From NCBI GenBank assembly GCA_965230625.1, contig CBDDLL010000001.1, forward strand, positions 2,790,001 to 2,854,000: 64,000 nt of DNA, in the 5' to 3' direction. Of this stretch, positions 8,752 through 20,200 are shown in pieces (positions within the stretch are counted from its first letter, which is position 1; the number at the start of each line of letters is the position of its first letter). The DNA is from Saccharicrinis sp965230625 (lineage in GTDB: Bacteria; Bacteroidota; Bacteroidia; Bacteroidales; Marinilabiliaceae). A program made the position numbers and the translations under genes. The notes below the pieces were generated by a model. The model was not told the DNA's origin. It made no database searches and saw nothing but the letters and a program-made list of their open reading frames with translations.

Positions 8752-11700
8752 ATGAAACACTCTTTTACCCTTATTTTTATTGTGTTATCTATTTTTTGTA
8801 TTGGAACTATTCAGGCTGCCGATTTTGGAGGTACCGTAAGTGCTAATACAACCTTAACACTTGCTAACAGTCCTTATAATATTACCAGCAATGTAACTGT
8901 AAATCCAGGAATTACACTAACCATTGAATCTGGTGTTGAAGTAAGGTTAGGTAGTAACATGTATATTCATGTTAGAGGAACTTTAAATGCTACAGGAGTT
9001 ACGTTTACTGCCAATACAGGTAGTCCGGCACCAGGTTACTATGACGGTATATACGTTAGTTACCAAGGATATGCCGAATTTGGCGATGTAAACCTTACCG
9101 ATTGTACTATTGAGTATGCAAAGCAATTGTATGTTCGTAAAGGAACATTGGATCTGATTAACTGTTCTTTACAAAATTTTAGTGGTTATGGAGTAGATAT
9201 TTATGGTAATGGAACGTTAAATATTGATAATACTTCCATATCGGGTACTTTATACCCTATTTATTTTAGAGATACCAATGGAGGTATTTTTACAATTGGT
9301 AGTAATGTAACATTAACAGGAAATACTAATGATTTCATTTTTATCGATTTCAGAGATATAGATGAAACCTTTACCATGTATGATGTTGGTGTACCATACT
9401 ATTATAATTCAGAATTACGAATTACCGATGCAGGTAAGTTGATTATTGAACCTGGAGTTCAGTTGCAAGCTAACACAAGTGGTTATATAAGCGTAAACGG
9501 TCGTATATCTGCTTTAGGGCAAAAAGAAAATCCGATTTTGTTTACAACGAGAACGGGCAATAGTTACTGGAGAGGTATTAATATTAATAACTCAGCTATT
9601 GATTTAGATTGCGAATTTAAAAATTGTGTATTTGAAAATGCTGCAAATAATTACAGACCTTATAGTGCAATGGGAGTTTTCGATTCATCGCCAACTGTTG
9701 ATAGTTGTACTTTTAGAGGTAATGCTTATAATCTGGAAATTCAAGGGCGCAGTTTACCATCTTTCTCAAATAACTCGTTTGGAGAATCTGTTGTAGTTAG
9801 TGCTTGGCCATATAATATTAATGTAGATTTTAATGCTGAACCTAATTTTAGCAATGATACTTTGCATTTTAATAATTCCGAAGCACGTGCTATTGGTGTT
9901 TTAGGAAATAACGTAGTACACGGTGGGCATTTGAAACAGCTGGATTTTGTTGATATTGAAAATATTACTTACTTAATGCATACTGATGTAACTATTACAG
10001 AGTCAGGCTCATTAACCATTGATCCGGGAGTTGTTATTAAATGTAATTCAAATGGAGTTGATTTAATTGCAAATGGAGCTTTAACAGGTATCGGGACTTC
10101 AGAATCACCAATTATATTCACTCATCAGGCCGACGATAACTATGGAAATCCTTCCGATACTTATAATAATGGAGCTGCTTCTTCAATTTCTAATTCAAAT
10201 TCTGGTAGAATACATTTAAATAGTACTGCACTTTCTACGTTAGACAGCTGGAATATTAGATATGCAGGACGTTCATCTGGGTATTATGCAGTTTACGTAC
10301 GTAATAATAATGTATTAACCAATTCAACTATTGCTAATAGTTATAGAGCAGCTTATTTTGGAGAAAATGCTCAAATAGTAAATAATAATTTTCAGGACAT
10401 TAATTACTATCCGGTTACACGTTATATCAATGAAGGAACTCCGGTATTGATCAGCAACACTATTAATAACGTGACTTGTAATGGTATACATATAGCTGGG
10501 TTTGCTACAGATACAGTTACCATTGAACCAATGGATTTTGCAGGATATACAGATGTAGCTTATGTTATAGAATCAAATAAAACAATACCTCAAAATGCAG
10601 TAATTAATGTAGCTCCAGGAACTGTGATTAAGTTTAATAACTCCGCTACATTAACCGTAGATGGAGGTCTTTCGGCAATAGGTACAGCAAGTGAAAAAAT
10701 CATTTTTACTTCGTTTCATGATGATTCAGCCAGTGGTGACACAAATATGAATGGTACCGCAACTGCTCCTTCATCTGGAAATTGGAATGGTATAACTTTT
10801 AATGATGCATCACTTGATAATATTAACCAATTGGAATATTGCGATATAAGGTATTTATACTATGGAATTACTATGACCAACTGTTTGGTTGATATTGAAT
10901 CCATTTTCATGAATTTCTCCAGTTTATATGCACTTAGAATTTATGGAAGTGCAAATCCTACAGTATCCAATAGCCAATTTTATAATTTAGGTAGAGAGCC
11001 TATTTATATGGATATGTTTGCATCTCCTACCTTTTCGGGTAATTCTGTAGCTAATATACCAAGGTTAGGTATTAGCATTAGGGGACAAATATTAAGTGGT
11101 ACTGTTCCTGTTCGCAGTTTCGCTGGAGTGGACACAATAACTTATGTAATGAATGAGCATTTGACTGTAAATGATCATTTAATTATTCCGGCCGGATTAA
11201 CTTTTAAATCTAATGGAGACGTAAGATGGTATGTAAACGGAAGGTTAGATATAGAAGGGACAGCAGAAAAACCTGTAGTATTTACATCATATCAAGACGA
11301 TTCATATGGTAAACCTGCCGATTTAGAAGGGAATGGACAAGGTACCATTTATGAAAATGCATCGCACATTTATTATTACGATGGAAGTAGCGATAATAGT
11401 GTTGTTAATTATGCTATTTTCAGGTATAGTAGGAGAGATGCTATTAAATGTTACAATGCTTCTCCAACTATTCAAAACACAAGGTTCGAGCAATTCAATA
11501 AAAATGGAATACTGCTTTCCGGTTTAAGTAATCCAACGGTTAATAATTGTACATTTAATAATGTTGCTTATCCACTTACAACATCATTAACATCATTCCC
11601 AAGTACACATAGCGGAAATGTTATTTCAGGTTCAACCGGAAGGGGAATTAGAATATTAGATGAAACACAAACACAGGATGTTACAGTAAGCAAAAAATCA

Positions 11701-13257
11701 TTTGCCGGTATCAGCAATATTCCTTACATCATGGGAACATATACTATAGGTACAGGTTCGGTAGTAACAGTTGATCCCGGTGTTGTATTTAAGTTTCTTC
11801 CTAATGGCTCTTTATCAGTTTATAAAGGATTAAAAGCTTTGGGTACTGCAGGAGAGAAAGTAGTATTTACTGCTAATACAGATGATTTTTATGGAGGTGA
11901 TACTTATAATGATGGAGATTCGAACTTACCTGCAAGATGGCATTGGTATGGTATCTATTTTTATAACGAGGCTATTGATGCTGATTGTCAGATGGATCAC
12001 TGTATTATTAAAAATGCGTCTTATAATGCAGGGACAAGTAGTTGGGGAGCTGTAACATTAAATAATTCATCACCAACAATTACCAACTGTTTATTCGATC
12101 ATAATTACCATGGAATAGTTTCTCGTAATGTATCTCAACCAACAATTAATAATTGCGATTTTATCAATTTTGCTCCAAGTGGAGGTTATTCAATTTATAA
12201 CATTACTACCAGTAATAATATTGATGCACCAAACTGTTGGTGGGGAGATTCAACAGGTCCTTACCATCCAACACTTAATGCAGGAGGATTAGGAAAGGTA
12301 GTTTCGGATGGAGTTACTTTTACTCCTTGGAATTCTATTTTAGGTAGTCCAATTTTGGGAGATGTGAGTTTAAATGGAGAAATTAAACCTTACGATGCAT
12401 CACTTGTATTGCAGCATACAGTTGGCAATATAACTTTAACAGCAACACAACAAGGAGTTGCCGATGTTTCTGACGATGCTACTATTTCCAGCTATGATGC
12501 TTCTTTGATTTTACAATATTCTATTGGTTTGATAACAGACTTCAATAATATTCCACCACCAGTAGCAAGTTTAAAATCATCTGAACTTAACGATTTAAGT
12601 ATTACAAGTTCCGATGTAAATGTTATTGCATCTGAGTTTAATGTTACTTTGGAGCTTAGTGCAAGTCAAGGAGCAGATATCAAAGCATTAGACTTGAAAC
12701 TAAACTCAGATCCGCATCATATCAAACTAATTTCTGTGGAGAGTTCAGAGTTGTCAGAAGCTATGTTAGCAAGTGGTTACGATAGCTCAACAGGAGAAAT
12801 TGCCATATCAATAGCATCAGCTTATGATTTAGGTTTAAGTCAAACAGCACTCAATCTAAAATTCGAAATAGTTGACAATAAAATACCAAGTTCAATTATT
12901 GAGTTGATGATGGCTTCGGCTAATGAAACAAGTTCGGATATTCCTTTAGATATTGAGGTGATATCACCAATTGCTACTTCAGCAGATATGCCACAAGGCA
13001 TAGATAATCTTAACATGTTTGTTAGCAATAATAAGTTGTTTATAGATGTTTCATCATCTAATGCTATACCTTCTTCAACTGTAACAATTACTGATTTAGG
13101 CGGAAAGGTTATCAGTCAGTTTGTTATCGAAGAAATTGCTTCGGGTAATTATAGCTTTAATGTACCGATAGGTTCTGATTTTGGTAATTCGGGAATATAT
13201 CTCATTACCATCAGAAACAATGAATTTACAGTTACTCAAAAAGTATCGGTTAAGTAA
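8752..13257 (+). CDS. T9SS secreted beta-helix protein with dockerin-like domain
   Basis: A 1501-aa extracellular protein. MKHSFTLIFIVLSIFCIGTIQA is a signal peptide. Residues about 25-1195 are parallel beta-helix repeats in six or so large blocks, each opening with a motif like VTVNPGITLTIESGVEV or LTIDPGVVIKCNSNG, then GTASEKIIFTS, then SPTVDSCTFRGN-type rungs. About 1204-1262 is a duplicated Ca-binding loop module typical of type I dockerins (GDVSLNGEIKPYDASLVLQ and ADVSDDATISSYDASLILQ). About 1285-1385 resembles a cohesin/CBM-like beta-sandwich. The last 80 residues (NGIYLITIRNNEF-type end, here NSGIYLITIRNNEF) form a type A T9SS sorting domain, so export and surface attachment by T9SS are expected. 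It is the first gene of the three-gene block; the next gene starts 60 bases downstream and encodes cohesin-like domains. Confidence 0.85.
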   Translation: MKHSFTLIFIVLSIFCIGTIQAADFGGTVSANTTLTLANSPYNITSNVTVNPGITLTIESGVEVRLGSNMYIHVRGTLNATGVTFTANTGSPAPGYYDGIYVSYQGYAEFGDVNLTDCTIEYAKQLYVRKGTLDLINCSLQNFSGYGVDIYGNGTLNIDNTSISGTLYPIYFRDTNGGIFTIGSNVTLTGNTNDFIFIDFRDIDETFTMYDVGVPYYYNSELRITDAGKLIIEPGVQLQANTSGYISVNGRISALGQKENPILFTTRTGNSYWRGININNSAIDLDCEFKNCVFENAANNYRPYSAMGVFDSSPTVDSCTFRGNAYNLEIQGRSLPSFSNNSFGESVVVSAWPYNINVDFNAEPNFSNDTLHFNNSEARAIGVLGNNVVHGGHLKQLDFVDIENITYLMHTDVTITESGSLTIDPGVVIKCNSNGVDLIANGALTGIGTSESPIIFTHQADDNYGNPSDTYNNGAASSISNSNSGRIHLNSTALSTLDSWNIRYAGRSSGYYAVYVRNNNVLTNSTIANSYRAAYFGENAQIVNNNFQDINYYPVTRYINEGTPVLISNTINNVTCNGIHIAGFATDTVTIEPMDFAGYTDVAYVIESNKTIPQNAVINVAPGTVIKFNNSATLTVDGGLSAIGTASEKIIFTSFHDDSASGDTNMNGTATAPSSGNWNGITFNDASLDNINQLEYCDIRYLYYGITMTNCLVDIESIFMNFSSLYALRIYGSANPTVSNSQFYNLGREPIYMDMFASPTFSGNSVANIPRLGISIRGQILSGTVPVRSFAGVDTITYVMNEHLTVNDHLIIPAGLTFKSNGDVRWYVNGRLDIEGTAEKPVVFTSYQDDSYGKPADLEGNGQGTIYENASHIYYYDGSSDNSVVNYAIFRYSRRDAIKCYNASPTIQNTRFEQFNKNGILLSGLSNPTVNNCTFNNVAYPLTTSLTSFPSTHSGNVISGSTGRGIRILDETQTQDVTVSKKSFAGISNIPYIMGTYTIGTGSVVTVDPGVVFKFLPNGSLSVYKGLKALGTAGEKVVFTANTDDFYGGDTYNDGDSNLPARWHWYGIYFYNEAIDADCQMDHCIIKNASYNAGTSSWGAVTLNNSSPTITNCLFDHNYHGIVSRNVSQPTINNCDFINFAPSGGYSIYNITTSNNIDAPNCWWGDSTGPYHPTLNAGGLGKVVSDGVTFTPWNSILGSPILGDVSLNGEIKPYDASLVLQHTVGNITLTATQQGVADVSDDATISSYDASLILQYSIGLITDFNNIPPPVASLKSSELNDLSITSSDVNVIASEFNVTLELSASQGADIKALDLKLNSDPHHIKLISVESSELSEAMLASGYDSSTGEIAISIASAYDLGLSQTALNLKFEIVDNKIPSSIIELMMASANETSSDIPLDIEVISPIATSADMPQGIDNLNMFVSNNKLFIDVSSSNAIPSSTVTITDLGGKVISQFVIEEIASGNYSFNVPIGSDFGNSGIYLITIRNNEFTVTQKVSVK

Positions 13258-13316
13258 TTATTCACTTAAGGTGGGATTGCTTTTACAGTAATCCTCCCTT
13301 AATAAAACTTAAAGCT

Positions 13317-16300
13317 ATGTATACTTATTATAAACGCATAAGACTATTGATTCTGGGTATTTTTATATCCATTAGCATATGCTCTTTTGCTCAAACAATT
13401 GATTTTCAGGTTGTAGGTAAAACGGTTACCGAAAAGGATACTTTTGTGGTTGCTATACAATCTGTTGATGATTTGACTGGTGAGGGAGTATTTGCTTATA
13501 GGTTTCAAATAACCTATAGTTCTGCTTATCTGGAGTTCCTGGGAATTGATTCGGTAGGAGATATGTTATCAGGTTGGGATATACCTACTATTAATCTCAC
13601 ATCTCCGGGTAATCTTAGACTTGCAGGAGCAGGAGCTGATGCTGTTGAAGGATCTGGTGATTTCATTTACTTGAAGTTTAGGGCAATTAGGTACGGAGGA
13701 TCATACGTTGGTTTTAATACTGACCAAAGCTACCTAAACGAAGGCTCGCCAGCATCTGCCTATACAAGTGGGTACATGAATATAGCACAACGATCTTATC
13801 CAAATATTACTCCGGATAGCCGCCAAATGTATGTCGGCGATGAAGTTGCTGTTTCAGCAACTGGAGGTTTGGAACCATATACATTTGATACCGAAAATAA
13901 TTCGGTTGCTCAAATTATTGGCAATACTACTTTGCGGGCAGTTGGTCCGGGAACCACAAGGGCTTTTGTTACAGATGCCAATTCCGAAGTAAATTATTCT
14001 TCTGGAGTATTTGATGTAAGGGCTATCCGAATGAGCATACCGGGTGGAGAAAGTGTTTGGCCATCGCAAACTATATTATTGCCACTTAACATCGAAGTAG
14101 CACCTGGTACGCAGGTATTTTCCGGTTCAATTGATTTGTCTTTTCCAGCAGGATTAACACCCGCCGAATCTGAAATTCAACAAGGCGATTATTCTATTTC
14201 GGTTGAACACAGGATATATAGTAATAAAATATCCATTTCCTTTGCTTCAGGATCAGGAGTAACAGGTAGTGGAGTGCTGATGTATGTCCCTTTTGTGGGT
14301 AATACTTCGGGTAATCAATATATCAGTTTTCAAAAAGCCATATTTAATGAGATACTTACTTCATTTGTAACAAATAACCATGTATTAGTTAACACTCTGC
14401 CTAATTTATCATTAACTCCTAACTCAGGAAGTTTAATGTGGGGTGAAACTATTAATATAAATGTAAGTAATGGTAATCCACCTTATAGTTACGAAAGTTC
14501 CGATACCAATATTGCTACTGTGGATGCAGCAGGAGAGGTAACTGGTGTAAGTGGAGGTGAGTTTACAGTAAAAGTAACCGATAACTTTGGAGCAACTGTT
14601 ACCAGTGGCACGTTTGTGGTTAACGATCATACTTTAACTATAAATAATACCGATGGTGATTTAGATAATAATACACAAGTTGCAGTAAGTTCTTCACAAC
14701 TACCAACAGGAAGAAATATCTTCAGTTTTGAAGGAGCTATAAACTTCCAAAGTGATTATTTGGAATATATTGGAGTTGACGCTGCTGATCCGGGAATGTT
14801 GATAGAAGCAACTTTAAGTGGAAACACCATTAACATGGTGGGAGCAGGTTCAAATCCGGTTTCTTCTGGTAATTTATTCTATCTGATTTTTAAGGTTAAG
14901 AACGATCTGTCCATTTTTGCTAATACACCAGTTAGTTTTAATGGATTTAGTATTAACGAAGGAGATATTAACTCAGTATTAGTTAATGGAGCTGTTACAC
15001 GTGTCGAACAAGCTAGTTACAGACCAGTTGCCGATGCCGGAAGCAATTTCTCTGTAGATGAAAATACCAATGCTCAGTTAGATGGATCAGGTTCGTACGA
15101 TAATGATGGTGATTCTTTTACTTATTCATGGACAGCACCTCAAGGTATTACTTTAGATGACTCAACTTTGGTTGATCCTTCATTTACAGCACCAGAGGTA
15201 AATCAAAATACCAACTATACTTTTACTTTGGTTACCAACGATGGTTCAAGTGACTCTGATCCTTCATCAGTAATAGTTACTGTATTGCAGGTAAATAAAA
15301 CTCCTGTGGCACAGGCTGGTGCAGATATGTCTTATCCCGAAGGGACTAATGTTTCATTAGACGGATCAGGATCTTCTGATGCTGATGGGCAGGCTCTTAT
15401 TTATAACTGGCAATCGTTGGATGGAGTTGTTTTATTTAATCCTAACAGTGTATCACCTTCGTTTATTGCACCCTCTGTTCAATCAGATACGCCTTACCGT
15501 TTCAGGTTGACTGTAAATGATGGAGTAATAGATTCAGACGCAGATACAGTAAGCATCACAGTTTTACAGGTGAATCAAATTCCACAAGCCCATGCTGGTG
15601 TAGATCAACAAGTGGATGAGGGAGATGTGGTTCAGTTAAATGGTACGTTATCTTCCGATCCTGATAACGATGATATCACTTACTTATGGACTTCACCACC
15701 AGAGGTTAGTCTATCATCTAACACGATTGCTCAACCAACGTTTACAGCACCTGATGTTCGTTTGGATTCTACTTTAACCTTCTCTTTAGTAGTTAACGAT
15801 GGACAAAGTAATTCTATACCGGATGAGGTGATAATTTCTGTTGCCAATACAGATGTATTAAGTGATGAGGCTGAAATTATTAATGTAACATTAGATGATT
15901 TACAGTCGATAAATATAGATTCCGAAGCAGGAACAGTTTCGTTACAAATGCCATATGGTTACGATGTACGAAGTCTGGAGCCCGATTTTGAATTATCTAC
16001 GTGGGCAACCATTTCTCCTGTTGGAGGTACAGAGAGGGACTTCTCAATACCACAAACTTATGTAGTAACAGCTGAAAATGGAACCACTACAAAAGAGTGG
16101 ACTGTAAGTATAAATATTCCGGAATTAATACTATCCCGAAGTATAGCATCAGGATGGAATATGCTTTCATTATCTGTAATGCCAGATGATTTGGATATAG
16201 ACGAAGTATTATCCAGTCTTACTTTTGAACAATTAGATTACTTAAAATCACCTCTTGCTTCATCAACCTGGTATAGTGATTATGGTTGGTTTGGTGATTT

Positions 16301-17273
16301 GGCTGAGTTTCCTGCCTACCTTACGGTTAAATTAAAGAAAGGTACAAGCGGAACGTTACAAATTACTGGTAACGAAATAAATCCAACGTTAGAGCCTATT
16401 CGGGTTATTTCAGGTTGGAATAGCTTGCCTTACTTGCTAAAAGCAAATGCCGATATAGACGATGCTATATTACCATCATCAATACCTGGTGGCGATATTT
16501 TAGTAAAAGGCGAAAGTGGAGCTTCTGTTTATGTTGCTGGTTCTGGCTGGGTTGGAGACTTACAAACAATGGAAACGCTGCATGGTTACCGAATCAATGT
16601 ACAATATTCCGGTAACTTGATGTACGATGCTTCTGCGGTTAATCCAATTCCTCCGGTAGCACAACTGAAACAAGCCAGTTTGAGTCATAATTTTAGTAAC
16701 GATTATCGTTATTCGGCAAATATTATCTCTGTAATTGTAGACGAGTTTGGAACTCCAATAACTGGAGAGAACGATAAATTAAGAGCCTATAACAATGGAG
16801 TATTGTGTGGAGAAGCCAATGCTAATTACGTTTCAGGTTCAGATCAATACATATTTGTGCTGTCGTATTACGCCAATGAAAATGGCGAAACCATCAATTT
16901 TAAAACAGTGCATAATGGTCAGGAAGTAGATTTAGAATTTTCGAAACAGTTTATGGCCGATGATTTATTCGGAAGTGCTTCAGATCCTGAACAACTAGTT
17001 CTGCCAATTGCGACAGATATTGATAATAAATCAAGCCTGGCAGGTATAACTATTTCACCAAATCCTGCAACGGATTATATCCTTATAAATAGTCAAACAG
17101 ATGTTCTGAATGTTTCAATTTATAATTCAAGTGGAGCGAAATTAATTGAAGATAAGAACCTGGGTAGGATAAGTGAGTTAAATATTGATTATCTGCCAAA
17201 TGGAATTTATTTCATAGAAATTACGGTTACCAATGGAGTTTACCTACATAAATTCATTAAAAAAAGTAAGTAA
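13317..17273 (+). CDS. T9SS secreted multi-cohesin, PKD-type protein
   Basis: A 1318-aa exported protein with signal peptide MYTYYKRIRLLILGIFISISICSFAQ. Three cohesin-like beta-sandwiches are visible: about 27-150 (FAYRFQITYSSAYLEFLGID), 236-355 (FSGSIDLSFPAGLTPAE) and 438-565 (FSFEGAINFQSDYLEYIGVD), separated by Big_2-like domains (YPNITPDSRQMYVGDEVAV and LSLTPNSGSLMWGETININ). Three PKD/K319L-like domains follow (568-660, 662-753, 755-845; each PVADAG-x-LDGSGSxDxDGD-x-YxW). Then come a DUF5018-like domain (about 850-940), a SGWNMLSLSV region, and a type A T9SS sorting domain from ISPNPATDYI at about 1246. Cohesin-like domains beside a dockerin-like protein suggest a physical complex. Its stop overlaps the start of the next gene (TAATG), so the two are translationally coupled. 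Confidence 0.85.
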   Translation: MYTYYKRIRLLILGIFISISICSFAQTIDFQVVGKTVTEKDTFVVAIQSVDDLTGEGVFAYRFQITYSSAYLEFLGIDSVGDMLSGWDIPTINLTSPGNLRLAGAGADAVEGSGDFIYLKFRAIRYGGSYVGFNTDQSYLNEGSPASAYTSGYMNIAQRSYPNITPDSRQMYVGDEVAVSATGGLEPYTFDTENNSVAQIIGNTTLRAVGPGTTRAFVTDANSEVNYSSGVFDVRAIRMSIPGGESVWPSQTILLPLNIEVAPGTQVFSGSIDLSFPAGLTPAESEIQQGDYSISVEHRIYSNKISISFASGSGVTGSGVLMYVPFVGNTSGNQYISFQKAIFNEILTSFVTNNHVLVNTLPNLSLTPNSGSLMWGETININVSNGNPPYSYESSDTNIATVDAAGEVTGVSGGEFTVKVTDNFGATVTSGTFVVNDHTLTINNTDGDLDNNTQVAVSSSQLPTGRNIFSFEGAINFQSDYLEYIGVDAADPGMLIEATLSGNTINMVGAGSNPVSSGNLFYLIFKVKNDLSIFANTPVSFNGFSINEGDINSVLVNGAVTRVEQASYRPVADAGSNFSVDENTNAQLDGSGSYDNDGDSFTYSWTAPQGITLDDSTLVDPSFTAPEVNQNTNYTFTLVTNDGSSDSDPSSVIVTVLQVNKTPVAQAGADMSYPEGTNVSLDGSGSSDADGQALIYNWQSLDGVVLFNPNSVSPSFIAPSVQSDTPYRFRLTVNDGVIDSDADTVSITVLQVNQIPQAHAGVDQQVDEGDVVQLNGTLSSDPDNDDITYLWTSPPEVSLSSNTIAQPTFTAPDVRLDSTLTFSLVVNDGQSNSIPDEVIISVANTDVLSDEAEIINVTLDDLQSINIDSEAGTVSLQMPYGYDVRSLEPDFELSTWATISPVGGTERDFSIPQTYVVTAENGTTTKEWTVSINIPELILSRSIASGWNMLSLSVMPDDLDIDEVLSSLTFEQLDYLKSPLASSTWYSDYGWFGDLAEFPAYLTVKLKKGTSGTLQITGNEINPTLEPIRVISGWNSLPYLLKANADIDDAILPSSIPGGDILVKGESGASVYVAGSGWVGDLQTMETLHGYRINVQYSGNLMYDASAVNPIPPVAQLKQASLSHNFSNDYRYSANIISVIVDEFGTPITGENDKLRAYNNGVLCGEANANYVSGSDQYIFVLSYYANENGETINFKTVHNGQEVDLEFSKQFMADDLFGSASDPEQLVLPIATDIDNKSSLAGITISPNPATDYILINSQTDVLNVSIYNSSGAKLIEDKNLGRISELNIDYLPNGIYFIEITVTNGVYLHKFIKKSK

Positions 17274-20200
17274 TGGGAAGCAATTATAAATTTCTATCTG
17301 TATTAAGCAAAAGGCAGTCTGCTAATATTCTGGTTGTTAGCAGGTGGCTTTTGCTTACCATAAGTTTATTATTTAGCATACCTTCCTTTGCTACCATAAA
17401 GCTGCCTCATATTCCATCTGTGGAGGATTTTAACAGGCAGTATGAGTACAATTCGGAGTATGCGATAAGGATTGACCTGGATGGCTCTTATTTGGAGTCA
17501 GGTACCATTATAGCGTATGTTAATAATCAAATTCGTGGTGCTCAAACACAACCAGATGTGTTTCCACCAACGGGCGATAAAGTTTACAAGCTACGCATAT
17601 ACAGTAATAGTGCTACGGGGGAGACTATTACCCTGAAGTATTACGATATTTTTGATGATAAGATTTATGATATTACCGAAAGTATCACTTTTACTGCCGA
17701 TGAGGTACCGGATTATAGTAATCCTGATATTTTAACAGCATTTTGTCCAACACCGGTTATTGCTAACTTACTAACGCCGGTAGATGATGCGCAGAATTTA
17801 GATAACAGGGTTAGGCTTACGTGGGAAGGTTCTTCGGAAAATACTCATTATGGATTACTATTATGGGAAGATGGTGAGACGGAACCAACAACACCATATT
17901 ATTCTGATATTAGAGGAACAAGTACCAATGTTTATAATTTAAATGATGCAACTAAGTATAATTGGCGAATTATCTCGTTTAATGGATGTGCCAATCAAAC
18001 AAGTAGTTCAAATTCTTTTACAACACGTATACTGCCAGATCTTGTAGTTTCTGATATTTCAACACCTGGCACTGTTGAGTCGGCTACTACATTTACAGTT
18101 GATTACACTGTTCAAAACCAAACAACAGGAGGATCAACCGAAAGCAATTGGTACGATGCAGTTTATATTTCGCAAGATCAGGTTTTTGATCCGGCTGATT
18201 TATATTTAGGAAGAGTACAAAACACCACTCCTGTTGGATCAAGCGGATCATATAATCAATCATTAGATGTGATTTTGCCACCAGAATATGATGGTTCGTA
18301 TTATATTTTTGTAAAATCCGATCACTACAATAACGTTAAGGAATCCGATAATGATAACAACATTACAGGACAATCTTCGGCTTTTACTGTAAATAGAAAG
18401 GCTTTACCTGATATTTCTCTTGCAGATATAACAGCTGATAAAAGTAGCGTTCAACCTGGAGATAGTGTTTTAATATCGTGGACTGTTGAAAATAATACAG
18501 GAGTTACAGCATCAGGCGGATGGAGCGAAAAGATATCCTTAAATACATTAACAGGCCTGAAAGTACAATTAACTGGTACACCAGTTTATGAGGCTGATTT
18601 AAATGGGGGATCTTCTGTTGTTCGTCAGTCAAAATTTAAAATACCCAATACATTGCCTTTCTCGGGCGATACCTATTTGGAAGTAGATTTATTCCCGGAT
18701 CCAATACTAATTGAAGAGCCTGGTGGAGAAAGTAATAATACGCTGGTTTCAACTTCAACAATAAACATTGGAAGTCAGCTTTTTATTTCTTTACCAACTT
18801 CATCTTTGGTCGAAAACTCTACATCTTCGTTACGTTGTATTGTTTCCCGAAGCAGTAATCCGGCTACTCCATTAGAGGTTTCTTTATCAACAGATGTTGG
18901 AGGACAAATTAACATACCGGCATCCGTAACCATACCATCGAGTAGTTATTCGGCTGTTTTTTACTTATCAGCCATTGATAACGATATTTTGGATGGAACA
19001 CGCGACGTTGAAATAACTGCCGATGCAACAGCTCATAACGATACTATAGTTGGTTTTTTGGTACATGATAACGAAGTAGTATCATTAAGTGCTAATTTTA
19101 ATCAAGCTACTGCTGTAGAAGGAGATGTATTAACTTTTACAGTTTCCCGTAATTTGGTTACCGATCAGGATGTTACGGTTGATTTATATACAACTAGTAA
19201 TAAACAATTACAGTTTGACAATGAGTTGATTATTCCGGCTAATGAGTCGTCTGCGGATTTGCTAGTTACAGTAACCGATGATGATATTGCAGAATTGACC
19301 TCGGATGTAATAGTAAAGGTGAGTTCTCCGGGAATGAATCCTTCGGATGGAACAGTTACTGTAATAGACGATGATATACCTGGTATTGAGTTGGAAATTC
19401 TTACAGATTCGATTTCGGAAGCAGGAGGACCTTATGCTGCTTGGGCTATTGTAAGAAAAACCGATGCAGAGGATAGTTATGTTAGAGTAAAACTATCAAC
19501 CAATATAGGTAACTCCCTGTTTTTTCCTGCCGATATTAATTTACCAAAAGGAACAGGAGAGAAGAAATTCAATTTAGGTGCCATTGATAATGGTTTAGTT
19601 GATGGAACCAGGGATGTAATTTTAACGGGAGCAGTTTACCTATCATCTTGTAATTGTAATACTACAGCTGCCAATGGAGGTGTAACAGCAGATACAATTA
19701 CTATTTTGGATAATGATGGACCTTCGCTATCAGTTAGTTTTAATCCGTTGTCTCTTGCAGAAGGACTTGCAGATGCTGGTCAGATAACGGTTATTAGAAA
19801 TACTTCAACTGATGCTCCATTAACGGTTACGTTGTCGCACAACGATGCAACGGAAGTTCAACTTCCTGCTACGGTTACCATACCTCAGGGTGAAATATCT
19901 GGTACAGCCAATATTACAACCATAAACGATAACGAGGAAGATGGAAATCAGCAAGTAACCATAAAGGCTGAGGCTGAAGGTTTTTCACCTGGTATTGGAT
20001 GGGTTTATGTAACCGATCAGAATAAACCGGATCTTGAGCCACTGGATTTAAATTTAAGCAGTACAACAGTGGTTACCGGCGAACAAGTAGAAGTAAGATG
20101 CAATATTATTAATAATGGTTTTGCTCAATCACCTTCCGGAGTAGTAGTGGGCGTATATTTATCTAGCGATGGATTAGTGGACGATAAGGATGAAGAGTTG